Positions 49,567-58,498 of a DNA stretch of 64,000 bases are shown here, piece by piece (within the stretch, counting starts at the first letter, position 1; every line of letters begins with the position of its first letter). The notes below the pieces were generated by a model. The model did not search any database. It was not told where the DNA came from and saw only the letters and a list, made by a program, of their open reading frames with translations. The stretch comes from Parabacteroides bouchesdurhonensis. GTDB lineage: Bacteria > Bacteroidota > Bacteroidia > Bacteroidales > Tannerellaceae. Made by a program: the position numbers and the translations under genes. The stretch spans positions 196,425-260,424 of the forward strand of contig NZ_LT896588.1 in assembly GCF_900186615.1 (NCBI RefSeq), read 5' to 3'.

Positions 49567-50820
49567 CTATTCATAGCGTAACGCCTCGGCAGGAGTTAGT
49601 CTTGCCGCCTGATGCGCCGGATACCAGATGCCGGCAATGATAATAACCGCCATCGTTACATACGTTATTGCCGCCGTGATGAGAAAACGCGAGACGGACA
49701 AATCCATCCGCTTCGTATCCAGCAGGTCGGTAAGCGTGATGTTCAGGGCAATAAGCATGGCCACGGCAAAAGAGACGGTGAGCAGCACAAGCCCTTCGGC
49801 TATCAGCAGGCCTTGCAGGCGCGAGGGGGCTGAACCCAGCGCAACACGCAGCCCCATCTCCCCCTTCCGTCCCTGGGTGCGAAACCAGAACGTGCCCAGT
49901 ATCCCCAGAAAAATGTTGACAAGGAGGAAGAAGGCTATCGCCCCATACTCCCTCACCTCGTTGCTGTTGCCGCGCCCTTTGTTGTAAGAGTCGGCAATGT
50001 CCTGTACCGGACGTATATCCATCAGGTAGAGATTGCCTATGCGTAGCTGTTCCTTCATCTGCCGGCGGAAGGTTTGTGCAAAGTCCGCACCATCCTTATC
50101 GGCCTCCACGCGGAGACACACCTCCATGCTACCCGGATCATACTGTTCTATAATGTCATCATTCCCGGCATAGAGGAAGACGCTATTGTTCGGCTTATCA
50201 TATTCCGTCATCCGGTAGAGCGTAGTTACATCCGCCACCTTGACCACCACCGAGTCACCAAAGGGAGAAAGCAGCTCTTTACCCGTAGCCTCCTGACCCG
50301 GGAAGAGCTCGGCGGCTACATCGGCACTGAGCAGCACCGACCCCGACTTCCACCCCCGCTTCGCGGTGGCCAGCCCTCCGTCGAGGCTATGGACGCGGAA
50401 GACACGGAAGAAGTCTGGCGTCACAAAGCGTACTTGAGCCTGCTTGCTCAGCGTATCGGCCCGCAGCGGCGCCCAACCGTTGCCATGCGAATAGGGCATA
50501 CCCCACATCGACACGCTCACGCACTCCACACCGGGATAGGTGCGGATACGGTCAAGCGCCGTCATAAAGTCGTCGCCCGGCCGGGCGGGATGCTGCTCGG
50601 CCGTAAGGAAGTCGTCGCTCTGCTTGTCCACCAGCTCGAAGTCTACCTGATAAGTATGGCTGATGTCGAAGCCGGTGGGACTGTAAAGGAGCGTAAACGT
50701 CGTGAACATGAAGTCCACCACATACCAAAGAACCACCGATATAAGGAGCAGCTCCGCCCCTATCCACGCATTCAGTTTGCGCTGGTTCCATATCATTTTA
50801 AAGACATGCTTTATCATCAT
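49567..50820 (-). CDS. FtsX-like ABC permease, A-type, pair 1
   Basis: 417 residues. One N-terminal transmembrane helix (about 19-42, after MIKHVFKMIWNQRKLNAW), a large periplasmic MacB_PCD-like domain, and three C-terminal helices. The conserved coupling segment GEMGLRVALGSAPSRLQ (about 312-328) is present, and the protein ends LTPAEALRYE, the hallmark of the A-type members here. It lies 13 nt after its B-type partner (50834-52129). It has no ATPase of its own and probably uses the one at 57682. High GC compared with the housekeeping genes. Confidence 0.88.
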   Translation of the reverse strand: MMIKHVFKMIWNQRKLNAWIGAELLLISVVLWYVVDFMFTTFTLLYSPTGFDISHTYQVDFELVDKQSDDFLTAEQHPARPGDDFMTALDRIRTYPGVECVSVSMWGMPYSHGNGWAPLRADTLSKQAQVRFVTPDFFRVFRVHSLDGGLATAKRGWKSGSVLLSADVAAELFPGQEATGKELLSPFGDSVVVKVADVTTLYRMTEYDKPNNSVFLYAGNDDIIEQYDPGSMEVCLRVEADKDGADFAQTFRRQMKEQLRIGNLYLMDIRPVQDIADSYNKGRGNSNEVREYGAIAFFLLVNIFLGILGTFWFRTQGRKGEMGLRVALGSAPSRLQGLLIAEGLVLLTVSFAVAMLIALNITLTDLLDTKRMDLSVSRFLITAAITYVTMAVIIIAGIWYPAHQAARLTPAEALRYE

Positions 50821-50833
50821 CGTTCGTTACGTG

Positions 50834-52129
50834 TTATTGTTGGTTTAAAGACTCGGTGATGTTCTTGCCCGACGTGCGCCACGCCGGAACGCCGGCGCTC
50901 AGCAGGTTCATCAGGAGGCAGAACAGGAAGGCGCAGGCAAACACCGCCGGGCTGAACAGCATCTCGGCATTGAGCAGCGTAGCGCCGTTCAGATAGCCTC
51001 CCATCTGCGTAGACAGCAGCCAGTCGCGCAGGGCCGCTACGGCAAAATAAGACAACGCCAGCCCTACCACGCCGCCCAGCAGCGTGAGTACCATGTTCTC
51101 ATACAATATCTGCCTCACCAGCTCCCGGCGGGTAGCGCCAAAAGCCTTGCGTACGCCCAGTTCCTCCATCCGCTTCGTCATCCTCGAAAGCGTCATGCCG
51201 GAGAGGTTGATGGCGGGTACAAGCAGCATAATGAGCACAATGATGGCATAGCGCGCCAGCATCCCCTTCACATCCGGCTCAACGTTGATAAGCGGACGCG
51301 AAAGCTGTTCCAGACGCGTGTCGGGCTGATTCACCAGATCCCACGAATGCCCGTCGGTAAGGGCGGCATTGAACCCCTTGGCCCGCTGCGCCACCTCCGC
51401 CTTGATGGCCGGGAAGTCGTCCGCCGAACGCGCCAGGATGAAGCAGAAGAAAGTGCCGGTGATGCCCCTCCCTTCCTGCTCCGGCTGGTAGTGGTACGTC
51501 CCCATCGAGGTGAACGGCACCCACACGGAAGCGTAGGCCGACTCGGCCAGCAGCGACACCGCAGGCACTACGCCGCAGATCGTGTAGTTCACAAAGCTAA
51601 GCTGCAGCGGCTTGCCCACCACATCCACCGAGCCATACAGCCGGCGCGCCACCTCTTCGGTAACCACCGCCTTGTGCAGCCCGCTCTCCACATCGGCCTC
51701 CGTGTAAGGCTTACCGTCCACGAAGCGGAAGCCGAACACCTTCCAGAAAGCAGCATCCGTACCGCTCACGTCACACTTAAATTCGTTCGTACCGCCCGGC
51801 ACGGAAGCCAGCCGCGTGATGTAAGGGCAGACGGCCGACACCGCCTCTGCACTCTTCAACGGATAGAGAGCGTCGTGAATCGCCTTATATCCCAAATAAG
51901 CAATATCATGCCCGCCAGTCCCGTTCTGGTCCACACCGGCTTTAAGGTAAAGCATCCGGTCGCGGTTCGTCTCCGGCTCATAGTTGGCGTTGCGCACCTC
52001 GTACACAATGACTATCACCATAATCATGGCGATGGCAAGCGCCGTACCAAGTATGGAGATCACACTAAGCAGCGGGTTCTCCCCCAGCATACGGACGGCC
52101 TGTTTGAAATACTGTTTATACATATCCAC
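50834..52129 (-). CDS. FtsX-like ABC permease, B-type, pair 1
   Basis: 431 residues. The N-terminus MDMYKQYFKQAVRMLGENPL and helix SVISILGTALAIAMIMVIVIV (about 23-43) define the B-type. The periplasmic domain is followed by AINLSGMTLSRMTKRMEELG and VRKAFGATRRELVRQILYEN, then three helices and an ending ESLNQQ. It is preceded by its own sigma-54 promoter (52161-52175) and activator palindrome. Pairs with the 417-residue A-type gene downstream. Confidence 0.88.
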   Translation of the reverse strand: MDMYKQYFKQAVRMLGENPLLSVISILGTALAIAMIMVIVIVYEVRNANYEPETNRDRMLYLKAGVDQNGTGGHDIAYLGYKAIHDALYPLKSAEAVSAVCPYITRLASVPGGTNEFKCDVSGTDAAFWKVFGFRFVDGKPYTEADVESGLHKAVVTEEVARRLYGSVDVVGKPLQLSFVNYTICGVVPAVSLLAESAYASVWVPFTSMGTYHYQPEQEGRGITGTFFCFILARSADDFPAIKAEVAQRAKGFNAALTDGHSWDLVNQPDTRLEQLSRPLINVEPDVKGMLARYAIIVLIMLLVPAINLSGMTLSRMTKRMEELGVRKAFGATRRELVRQILYENMVLTLLGGVVGLALSYFAVAALRDWLLSTQMGGYLNGATLLNAEMLFSPAVFACAFLFCLLMNLLSAGVPAWRTSGKNITESLNQQ

Positions 52130-52160
52130 TGTACGTTTACGTTATCTACCCCTCCTACGA

Positions 52161-52175
52161 GCAAAACACGTGCCA
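52161..52175 (-). promoter_or_regulatory. Sigma-54 (-24/-12) promoter of permease pair 1
   Basis: Reads TGGCACGTGTTTTGC on the minus strand, a perfect match to TGGCACnnnnnTTGC. Transcription would start about 52149, 20 nt before the permease start codon. Confidence 0.9.
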
Positions 52176-52220
52176 AACATTTAACCCCCTCTCTTTCAAC
52201 CCGCCTTGCCACCCCACCGG

Positions 52221-52254
52221 TGTCCGTTTACGGACAGTGTACCATTATCGAACA
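52221..52254 (-). promoter_or_regulatory. Upstream activator sites of permease pair 1
   Basis: TGTCCGTTTACGGACA (52221-52236) is a perfect 6-4-6 palindrome, 45 nt upstream of the -24 box. A degenerate second site ending CGAACA (52249-52254) follows at about the same spacing as in the other two promoters. Confidence 0.82.
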
Positions 52255-52278
52255 CCACGCAGGCAGGCTTGGTTTGTA

Positions 52279-52357
52279 TCGTGCTATTAGCACGATGTCT
52301 GTATGCTACTTTTCCATCAAGGGAAAAGTGACAGTACAAGGCTTGCAACGCAAGCCA
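52279..52357. repeat. Hairpins and a copy of the bio-region repeat end
   Basis: ATCGTGCT/AGCACGAT hairpin (52279-52297); then 52308-52333, a 26-nt exact copy of 21858-21883 (ACTTTTCC...GGGAAAAGT hairpin); then GGCTTG/CAAGCC (52341-52357). Together they probably end the 52395 permease transcript. Confidence 0.65.
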
Positions 52358-52394
52358 AAAGAATGGCCAGGACTGCCAAGCCAAAAGTAATAGA

Positions 52395-53693
52395 CTATTC
52401 ATCATGCAACGCCTCTGCCGGTGCCATCCGTGACGCCTTATCCGCAGGAAGCCAGATGGCAACAAGAATAGCCGCCACCAATAACACAAAGGTGATAACG
52501 TTGGTCAGGATGAAACGCAGCAACAGGCGGTCGGGCAGGTAGACCTGGCTGTCCTGACTGCTCTTGCCCAGCGTGTCTATCATGCCGAGGTAGACAAATT
52601 GCCCCTCTATCAGCATGGCGGGCACGACGACAACGGCCAGCAGGCAAAGCCCTTCGACGTAAAGCAGCCGGCGTACCGAGGCGTGCGTAGAGCCAAGCGC
52701 CATGCGCAGGCCTATCTCTTCACGCCGCTGACGGATGCGGTACCAGAACGTCCCCACTACGCAAAGCATGATGTTGAGCAGGAAGAAGAGCATCAGGGCG
52801 ACACGGACACGGTAGTTGTTGGTCACCCCGAAAAGCGCCTCGGTTTCCTTCTCGAGGCTCTCCAGCGAGCGGATGCGTTTGAAGTAGAAGTTACCGATGC
52901 GCAGCTCCTTCTTCATCTTCTCGGAGAATAGCTGCCGGAAACGGGCGTCGGAGACGGACGAGCTGCTGCGGATCACGATGCTCTTGCGGTCGATGTTGGA
53001 GTAGCCGGCACGCTCGGCAACGTAGAAGTTTTTCTGCGGACGCTGGTAGTCGAAGCGCTTCACGTCGCCCACCACGCCTTTCACGACGAAGGACTGTTCG
53101 GTATCCATGCCATTGTAAAGGCCCTTGTCAATGGCGGTGTGTTCGCCGGGGAAGAGGCTGTTTTGGGCGGACCGGCTCAGCACGATGGCCTTGGGGTCGG
53201 AGAAGTCGAAGTCCGACACCGACACGGGCTTGCCGTCGGGGGTGGTGATGCGGAATACATGGAAGTAGTCGGTACGCGGATCAAAGCAGATGCGCTGCCC
53301 TCCGGCAGAGGGGGAGACCGAGTCGGGACTGCTTTTCAGCATCCATCCATAGTAGCTTCCGGCGCCGGGCAAGTCTCCGCGGTTCATGACGGCAAGTTCT
53401 TCCACGCCTTCGCAGTTGCGGATACGGTCCAGCACACGGTCGAAGTTGGCCGGCAGGGTAGCCGAGTCGCTTTCGGCCGGCCGGTAAGCGGGCGAAAGTT
53501 CCGGTATCTGAGCCACGTCTACCAGCCAGGTGTGGCTTACGTCGCGGCACAACGGGATACTGCGGTTGTATTGAAGGACAAAGAAGTAGTCCGTCATATA
53601 CCATACGAGGCAGAAGACAAGGAGGAGTTCCATACTGATCCACACGTTCGATCCCCAGCGGTTAAGCAACTGTTTGCATATAATCTTCAACAT
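52395..53693 (-). CDS. FtsX-like ABC permease, A-type, pair 2
   Basis: 432 residues. N-terminal helix after MLKIICKQLLNRWGSN, a periplasmic MacB_PCD-like domain, then three helices. The coupling segment is EEIGLRMALGSTHASVRRLL (about 327-346) and the end is RMAPAEALHDE. It lies 11 nt after its B-type partner (53705-55006). Last gene of the long HlyD-led run. Confidence 0.88.
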   Translation of the reverse strand: MLKIICKQLLNRWGSNVWISMELLLVFCLVWYMTDYFFVLQYNRSIPLCRDVSHTWLVDVAQIPELSPAYRPAESDSATLPANFDRVLDRIRNCEGVEELAVMNRGDLPGAGSYYGWMLKSSPDSVSPSAGGQRICFDPRTDYFHVFRITTPDGKPVSVSDFDFSDPKAIVLSRSAQNSLFPGEHTAIDKGLYNGMDTEQSFVVKGVVGDVKRFDYQRPQKNFYVAERAGYSNIDRKSIVIRSSSSVSDARFRQLFSEKMKKELRIGNFYFKRIRSLESLEKETEALFGVTNNYRVRVALMLFFLLNIMLCVVGTFWYRIRQRREEIGLRMALGSTHASVRRLLYVEGLCLLAVVVVPAMLIEGQFVYLGMIDTLGKSSQDSQVYLPDRLLLRFILTNVITFVLLVAAILVAIWLPADKASRMAPAEALHDE

Positions 53694-53704
53694 AGGGCTT
53701 CTCT

Positions 53705-55006
53705 TTATTTAGCATTCAACGAATATATGATCTGACGGCGTGAAGCGCGCCAGGCGGGAATCAGCGCAGAGAGCAGGTTCAGCACGAAGCAGACGGCCAG
53801 CGCAATGCCAAAGACGGTATAGTTCATCAGCATGGAGGCAGGGATGACCACCTCGGCATCTTCGTGCACAATCTCTACAAAGGAGATCCCAATCTGCATC
53901 ACCCAGTCGCGGGTGAGGAAAAGCAGCAGGTAGGAAAAGAGCAACCCCAGCAGTCCGCCCAGCAGGGTGAAGAAGAGGTTCTCGGACAGTATCTGCTTCA
54001 TCAGCGCGCCCACCGGAGCGCCAAACGCACGGCGTACGCCCATCTCGGCCAGCCGGCGTTCCATGCGCGAATCGGTCATTCCCGAAAGGCTCACCGCCGG
54101 AACGAGCAGCAGGATGAGGAACACCAGGGCGTATTGCAGTATGAGCTTGCCGAAGTCGATGTTGTCATCCCAGGTGCGGAGGACGGACTGCCAGTAGTAA
54201 TCCGGTTGCCCCATCATGCTGAAGGTGTAGTCGGGCAGCGTGTTGCTGTAGCGTTGCACATTGGCTTCGGCCGCCTGCTTCACCTTCTCGATGTCGGCAT
54301 CGGGAGCTACCAGCACGGAGGCAAAGTAGCTGCCCTGCGCGGAGGTGTCGCCCCAAGTATCTTGCTGGTAAGATTCGCTTACGGTGTAGGGTATCCAAAG
54401 CTGTGCATAGCTCCGTGAGGTCAGGAAAGAGGCATCCTGTACCGTGCCGCATACCTTGTACTGGCGGAAGTTGAGCGAGATGTATTGCCCCACTGCATCC
54501 TCATCGCCAAACAAGCGGCGCGCCAGGCTTTGGGCTATAACTACAGTGGGGAGCCTCGATAGCTGGTCGGCTTCGGTAAAGGGCTGTCCGCCGGTGAAGC
54601 GGAAGGGGAATACTTTCCAGAAGTCCGTATTCACGAACTTGGCTGCTACCGGCAGTTGGGTTTCTTTACCGGCTGGCTGCACATAGAAGTCGCTCCTGTC
54701 GTTCAGTTCCAGAGCTATTGCCTCCACCCCTTCCAGAGAGCCGAGGCAGGTCCGGATAATCGATTCGGAGAGGTAGCCGGTAGAGACGTATCCGGGACGG
54801 TTGCGTTCCTCCACCCTGCTCCGCTCGGCTATCAGTATGCGGCTGCGGTTGGTTTCGGGATAGATGTCCGCCAGGCGGATGTAGAACACGATGGAAAGCA
54901 CCATCACCATCGAGATGGAGAGACCTGTGCCGAGAATATAAACGGAACTGAACAGCCGTTCTTGCCGGATCAGATTCCAGGCTTGTTTGAAGTATAGTCT
55001 TATCAT
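53705..55006 (-). CDS. FtsX-like ABC permease, B-type, pair 2
   Basis: 433 residues. B-type N-terminus (MIRLYFKQAWNLIRQERLFS) and helix SVYILGTGLSISMVMVLSIV. Segment AVSLSGMTDSRMERRLAEMG then VRRAFGAPVGALMKQILSEN, three C-terminal helices, end IIYSLNAK. It lies 44 nt after the A-type gene of pair 3. Confidence 0.88.
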   Translation of the reverse strand: MIRLYFKQAWNLIRQERLFSSVYILGTGLSISMVMVLSIVFYIRLADIYPETNRSRILIAERSRVEERNRPGYVSTGYLSESIIRTCLGSLEGVEAIALELNDRSDFYVQPAGKETQLPVAAKFVNTDFWKVFPFRFTGGQPFTEADQLSRLPTVVIAQSLARRLFGDEDAVGQYISLNFRQYKVCGTVQDASFLTSRSYAQLWIPYTVSESYQQDTWGDTSAQGSYFASVLVAPDADIEKVKQAAEANVQRYSNTLPDYTFSMMGQPDYYWQSVLRTWDDNIDFGKLILQYALVFLILLLVPAVSLSGMTDSRMERRLAEMGVRRAFGAPVGALMKQILSENLFFTLLGGLLGLLFSYLLLFLTRDWVMQIGISFVEIVHEDAEVVIPASMLMNYTVFGIALAVCFVLNLLSALIPAWRASRRQIIYSLNAK

Positions 55007-55050
55007 TGTATCTTTAGTATTGTTACTTTATTAATCATTAATCCTCTTTC

Positions 55051-56310
55051 TCACTCATAGTGCAACGCCTCCGCCGGCGCCATCCGTGCAGCCCGCTGCG
55101 AAGGATACCAGCAAGCGGCTATAATGACAAACGCCAAAGCAAGCCATGACAGCAGGCTCACCACCGCAAAGCGCCAAACAGATACCGGCATTACGTCTGT
55201 AGACAGGATTTCCATATAGGCCAGATTACCGCAAACCAGCAGGGCGGGTACGGATGCCAGGAACAGGAGCATCAACCCCTCGCCTATCATCAAGCCACGA
55301 ATGCCCCGATGGGTAGAGCCTACGGCCATACGCAACCCTAACTCGGCACGGCGACGGTTCACACGAAACCAAAACGTACCGATCACGGCCAGAAAGACGT
55401 TTACGAGGAAGAAGCCGGAGATGATGGAAAGTACCTTCTGCCCGCTTGTCCCCAATGAGTTATCCAGGAAAGAGGCGCGTATCTCGGTATAAGGCTTCAC
55501 TTCCGACACCCAGTAGTTGCCGGCTGTCAAAGATTGCTTCGTTTCCTTCATAAAGCGTTCTGCAAAGCCCTGCGGATTCACTCCCCGGCGGGTTCGGAAA
55601 CAGATATCCATATAACTCATGCTACGTTCGTCAAGACGAAAGGCTTCTATGAAGCGCTCATCCAGCAATCCAAACAGTTGGATGTTACCATTTGTGGCAT
55701 ACTCGTCATTACGTAGCGGTTCGGATACAGCTACGATAGGATAGCTCTCCGATTCCGATGTATAATAACGCTCGCCTGCCACGTCTGTCCTGCCAAACAA
55801 TTCCTGTGCCGCAGTAGCCGACACGATTGCCCCTTCCGGCAAACGGCGGACAAGCTCTTCGGCGCTCCCTCCCGAGGCGGGGTGGATATCGAACACCTTA
55901 AAGTATTCGGGCGTTACGTTCAGGCACCGTGCAGGCACATGTATCGAATCATGGTAGATATCAATCCCCCAATTGGAGAAAGTATAGGGCAGGGCTACAT
56001 AAGACATGCAAACCGCTTCCACATCGGGGTGGGCCTTGATGCGGTCTACAATACGATAGAGGTTCTGCCGGGGTTCGTCGCTCCCGTCTTCGTACTTAAC
56101 AAAGGAAGGGGCGTTAGCCGGACGTATGGAAAGCGTTACCTTATATACGTTTTCCACATCGAAGCCTACCGGACGGTTTGCCAGGATACCACGCATCAGG
56201 AAGTAATCGGTAGTAAACCACAGTACAACGAATACCACCAGTAACTCTACCAGCACCCAGATGTTACCGTGCAGGTTTGTCTTTATCAGTTTCAATATAT
56301 GCAGTATCAT
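55051..56310 (-). CDS. FtsX-like ABC permease, A-type, pair 3
   Basis: 419 residues from the ATG at 56310 (MILHILKLIKTNLHGNIW). A longer open frame to 56889 only overlaps the neighbour in another frame and is rejected. Periplasmic domain followed by AELGLRMAVGSTHRGIRGLM (about 319-338) and the end RMAPAEALHYE. It lies 17 nt after its B-type partner. Confidence 0.88.
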   Translation of the reverse strand: MILHILKLIKTNLHGNIWVLVELLVVFVVLWFTTDYFLMRGILANRPVGFDVENVYKVTLSIRPANAPSFVKYEDGSDEPRQNLYRIVDRIKAHPDVEAVCMSYVALPYTFSNWGIDIYHDSIHVPARCLNVTPEYFKVFDIHPASGGSAEELVRRLPEGAIVSATAAQELFGRTDVAGERYYTSESESYPIVAVSEPLRNDEYATNGNIQLFGLLDERFIEAFRLDERSMSYMDICFRTRRGVNPQGFAERFMKETKQSLTAGNYWVSEVKPYTEIRASFLDNSLGTSGQKVLSIISGFFLVNVFLAVIGTFWFRVNRRRAELGLRMAVGSTHRGIRGLMIGEGLMLLFLASVPALLVCGNLAYMEILSTDVMPVSVWRFAVVSLLSWLALAFVIIAACWYPSQRAARMAPAEALHYE

Positions 56311-56327
56311 AAGTGTATCCTCCGTTG

Positions 56328-57638
56328 TTAATTGGTTGTATTGGCCAGTGCATCCGTAATATGTATCCGAAGGGCTCGCATGGCGGGTACAATGGACGAG
56401 AGCAGGTTGAGCACCAGGCAGATCAGGAAGGCATACCCGAACACCTGCATGTTTACCAGCATCGAGAGCGAGAGGCTCATATCCATGGCTCCTCCGGACA
56501 TCATCGTTATGAACGATCCCAGCAGTAGGTTGCGCAACAACCAGACCAGCAAGTAAGAGAAAAGCAATCCGGCAATACCTCCGGGTAGCATCAGCAGGAG
56601 ATTCTCTGTCAATAGCTGCATCAAAAGAACTCCTTTGCATGCACCAAAAGCCCTGCGCACACCCAACTCGGGAATACGGTCGTGCATGTGAGACATATTC
56701 AGGCCGGACAGGTTCAATGCCGGGACTAGCAAGAACAGCAGCAGGACAAAGAAAAGTATAAAAGAGGTCTTCTTCCAGTCTTGCATAAATAGCAGATGCA
56801 GCATGTTCCGAGTGTACATAAGAGGCTCTTCTCCCTCCAGTTTCCCATCGGCCAGCGTTGTGTTGTATTGCTTTATCTGCTGACGCCATTCTTCAAGAAA
56901 CCGCTCCATATCGCGCGGACTATGCAGTAATACGCAAACGGTAAACGGCCCGAGAGATGATCTTTGTTCAACAGAAGAAACCTCCGACAGACCGGGAATA
57001 CTGCTGTATGGTATCCAAACATCGGCATAAACATCTTGTGTGATGGCGGAGACATCGGCTACTACACCGCATACGGAATATTCCACTCCGTTGAGCAGCA
57101 CGGTTTCATTTATCACATCCGTCTTTCCGAACAATTTACGTGCGGTCTTCTCGTTCACAACGGCACGGGATAGAGAAGAAGACACATCCGCCCCGTCATA
57201 CGGTTTACCGACCAGGAAACGAAAGCGGTATATCTGCCAGAAACTATCGTTGGTTGCCATCAGGCTTACTTTAGGCGAGACATCTCCCCCCGGTATCTGG
57301 AGATAACTATCACCTACAATATATCGCAAGAACATAGGGCCTACCTTTATTGCTATCAGTTCGGGGGTAGTCATCGGCAATATACATTCCTTGATTGTAC
57401 GCAGGCCATAGCTATGAGAGTTACGGCTCATGTTTCCCTGTACATACGACAAGCTGCTCAAATAACACATCCTGTCCCTGTGTACCTCCGGCGCTATATT
57501 GGCCGTACGGATATGATAAACCACAGCCATGACCATCACCATTGAGATAGCCAGCCCTGTACCTATAACATAAACGGTGCTGAAGAAGCGGTTCTGCTTC
57601 ATCAACTGCCAGGCTTGTTTAATATATTGTTTATACAT
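56328..57638 (-). CDS. FtsX-like ABC permease, B-type, pair 3
   Basis: 436 residues. N-terminus MYKQYIKQAWQLMKQNRFFS, helix TVYVIGTGLAISMVMVMAVV, then ALNLSGLNMSHMHDRIPELG and VRRAFGACKGVLLMQLLTEN. It lies 43 nt after the ATPase gene, so this pair is directly coupled to the only ATPase of the cluster. Confidence 0.88.
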   Translation of the reverse strand: MYKQYIKQAWQLMKQNRFFSTVYVIGTGLAISMVMVMAVVYHIRTANIAPEVHRDRMCYLSSLSYVQGNMSRNSHSYGLRTIKECILPMTTPELIAIKVGPMFLRYIVGDSYLQIPGGDVSPKVSLMATNDSFWQIYRFRFLVGKPYDGADVSSSLSRAVVNEKTARKLFGKTDVINETVLLNGVEYSVCGVVADVSAITQDVYADVWIPYSSIPGLSEVSSVEQRSSLGPFTVCVLLHSPRDMERFLEEWRQQIKQYNTTLADGKLEGEEPLMYTRNMLHLLFMQDWKKTSFILFFVLLLFLLVPALNLSGLNMSHMHDRIPELGVRRAFGACKGVLLMQLLTENLLLMLPGGIAGLLFSYLLVWLLRNLLLGSFITMMSGGAMDMSLSLSMLVNMQVFGYAFLICLVLNLLSSIVPAMRALRIHITDALANTTN

Positions 57639-57681
57639 GGTATTCCCTGTTTATTTGTTACTACCGGGATGAATCTTCCGG

Positions 57682-58347
57682 CTACTGCACCTGCCGTCCG
57701 TCGAAGAAGCGGATGGTGCGTGAGGTTTGTTGCGCCTGCTGTTCGTTGTGGGTTACCATCACGATAGTACGGCCGTCTTCCTTATTCAGTTGGTGAAGCA
57801 GCTCCATGACTTCGATACCCATCTTGGAATCCAGGTTACCGGTAGGCTCATCGGCAAGTATTATATAAGGATTACCTACAATGGCACGGGCAATAGCCAC
57901 ACGCTGGCACTGACCTCCGGACAACTGCGTGGGGAAGTGGCGCATACGGTGGCTCAGTCCTACTTTCTCGAGTACGGCCTCGGCGGCCTTACGGCGTTCG
58001 GAAGCGGATACTTTGCGATAGAGCAAGGGAAGCTCTACATTGTCCAACACATTCAGGGAATTAATCAGGTGGAAGCTCTGGAACACAAAGCCCAGTTGCT
58101 TATTACGGAAGGCAGCCAGTTCCTTGTCGTTCATATTAACCGTGTTCACACCGTTGATCTCCACCATTCCGGATGTAGGAGAATCAAGCAGTCCCATAAT
58201 ATTGAGCAGGGTGGATTTACCGCAGCCGGAAGGTCCCATGATGGAGAGGAACTCGCCTTTCTGAACTTCCAGGTTTACGTTTTCCAATGCAACCGTTTCA
58301 ATCTCCTTTGTACGGTAAATCTTCTCGAGGTTTGTCAACTTAATCAT
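57682..58347 (-). CDS. ABC transporter ATPase, LolD/MacB type
   Basis: 221 residues, a single cassette. Walker A GPSGCGKST (38-46), Q-loop region FVFQSFHLI, signature LSGGQCQRVAIARAI (about 142-156), Walker B IILADEPTGNLDSK (about 160-173). It is the only ATPase near eight permeases, so it presumably serves several or all A/B pairs. The substrate is unknown; MacB/LolCDE-type transporters extract lipoproteins or expel peptides and toxins rather than import. Confidence 0.95.
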   Translation of the reverse strand: MIKLTNLEKIYRTKEIETVALENVNLEVQKGEFLSIMGPSGCGKSTLLNIMGLLDSPTSGMVEINGVNTVNMNDKELAAFRNKQLGFVFQSFHLINSLNVLDNVELPLLYRKVSASERRKAAEAVLEKVGLSHRMRHFPTQLSGGQCQRVAIARAIVGNPYIILADEPTGNLDSKMGIEVMELLHQLNKEDGRTIVMVTHNEQQAQQTSRTIRFFDGRQVQ

Positions 58348-58382
58348 GATCGTAATGTTTTAATTGTTATGTATTCTTTTTT

Positions 58383-58498
58383 AGTAGTTGGTAGTTAGTA
58401 GTTAGTAGTTGGTAGTTAAAGTAGTTACCACTCGTTAGTAATTAAGAACAGTATGCTATTTCTACTTAACTACTAACTACCAACTACTAACTACTTTA
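58383..58498. repeat. Long inverted repeat of TAGTTAGTAGTTGG units
   Basis: The left arm (58383-58424) and right arm (58462-58498) are complementary over about 37 nt and are built of short direct repeats. The right arm runs into the stop codon of the upstream permease gene. Followed on the minus strand by A residues, not T, so it is not a normal terminator. It separates the pair 4 permeases from the ATPase gene. Confidence 0.8.

Noticed and set aside
56311-56889. Open frame extending the pair 3 A-type permease by 193 residues
   Set aside because: The extension overlaps the B-type permease in another frame, and the ATG at 56310 gives the conserved N-terminus and family length.
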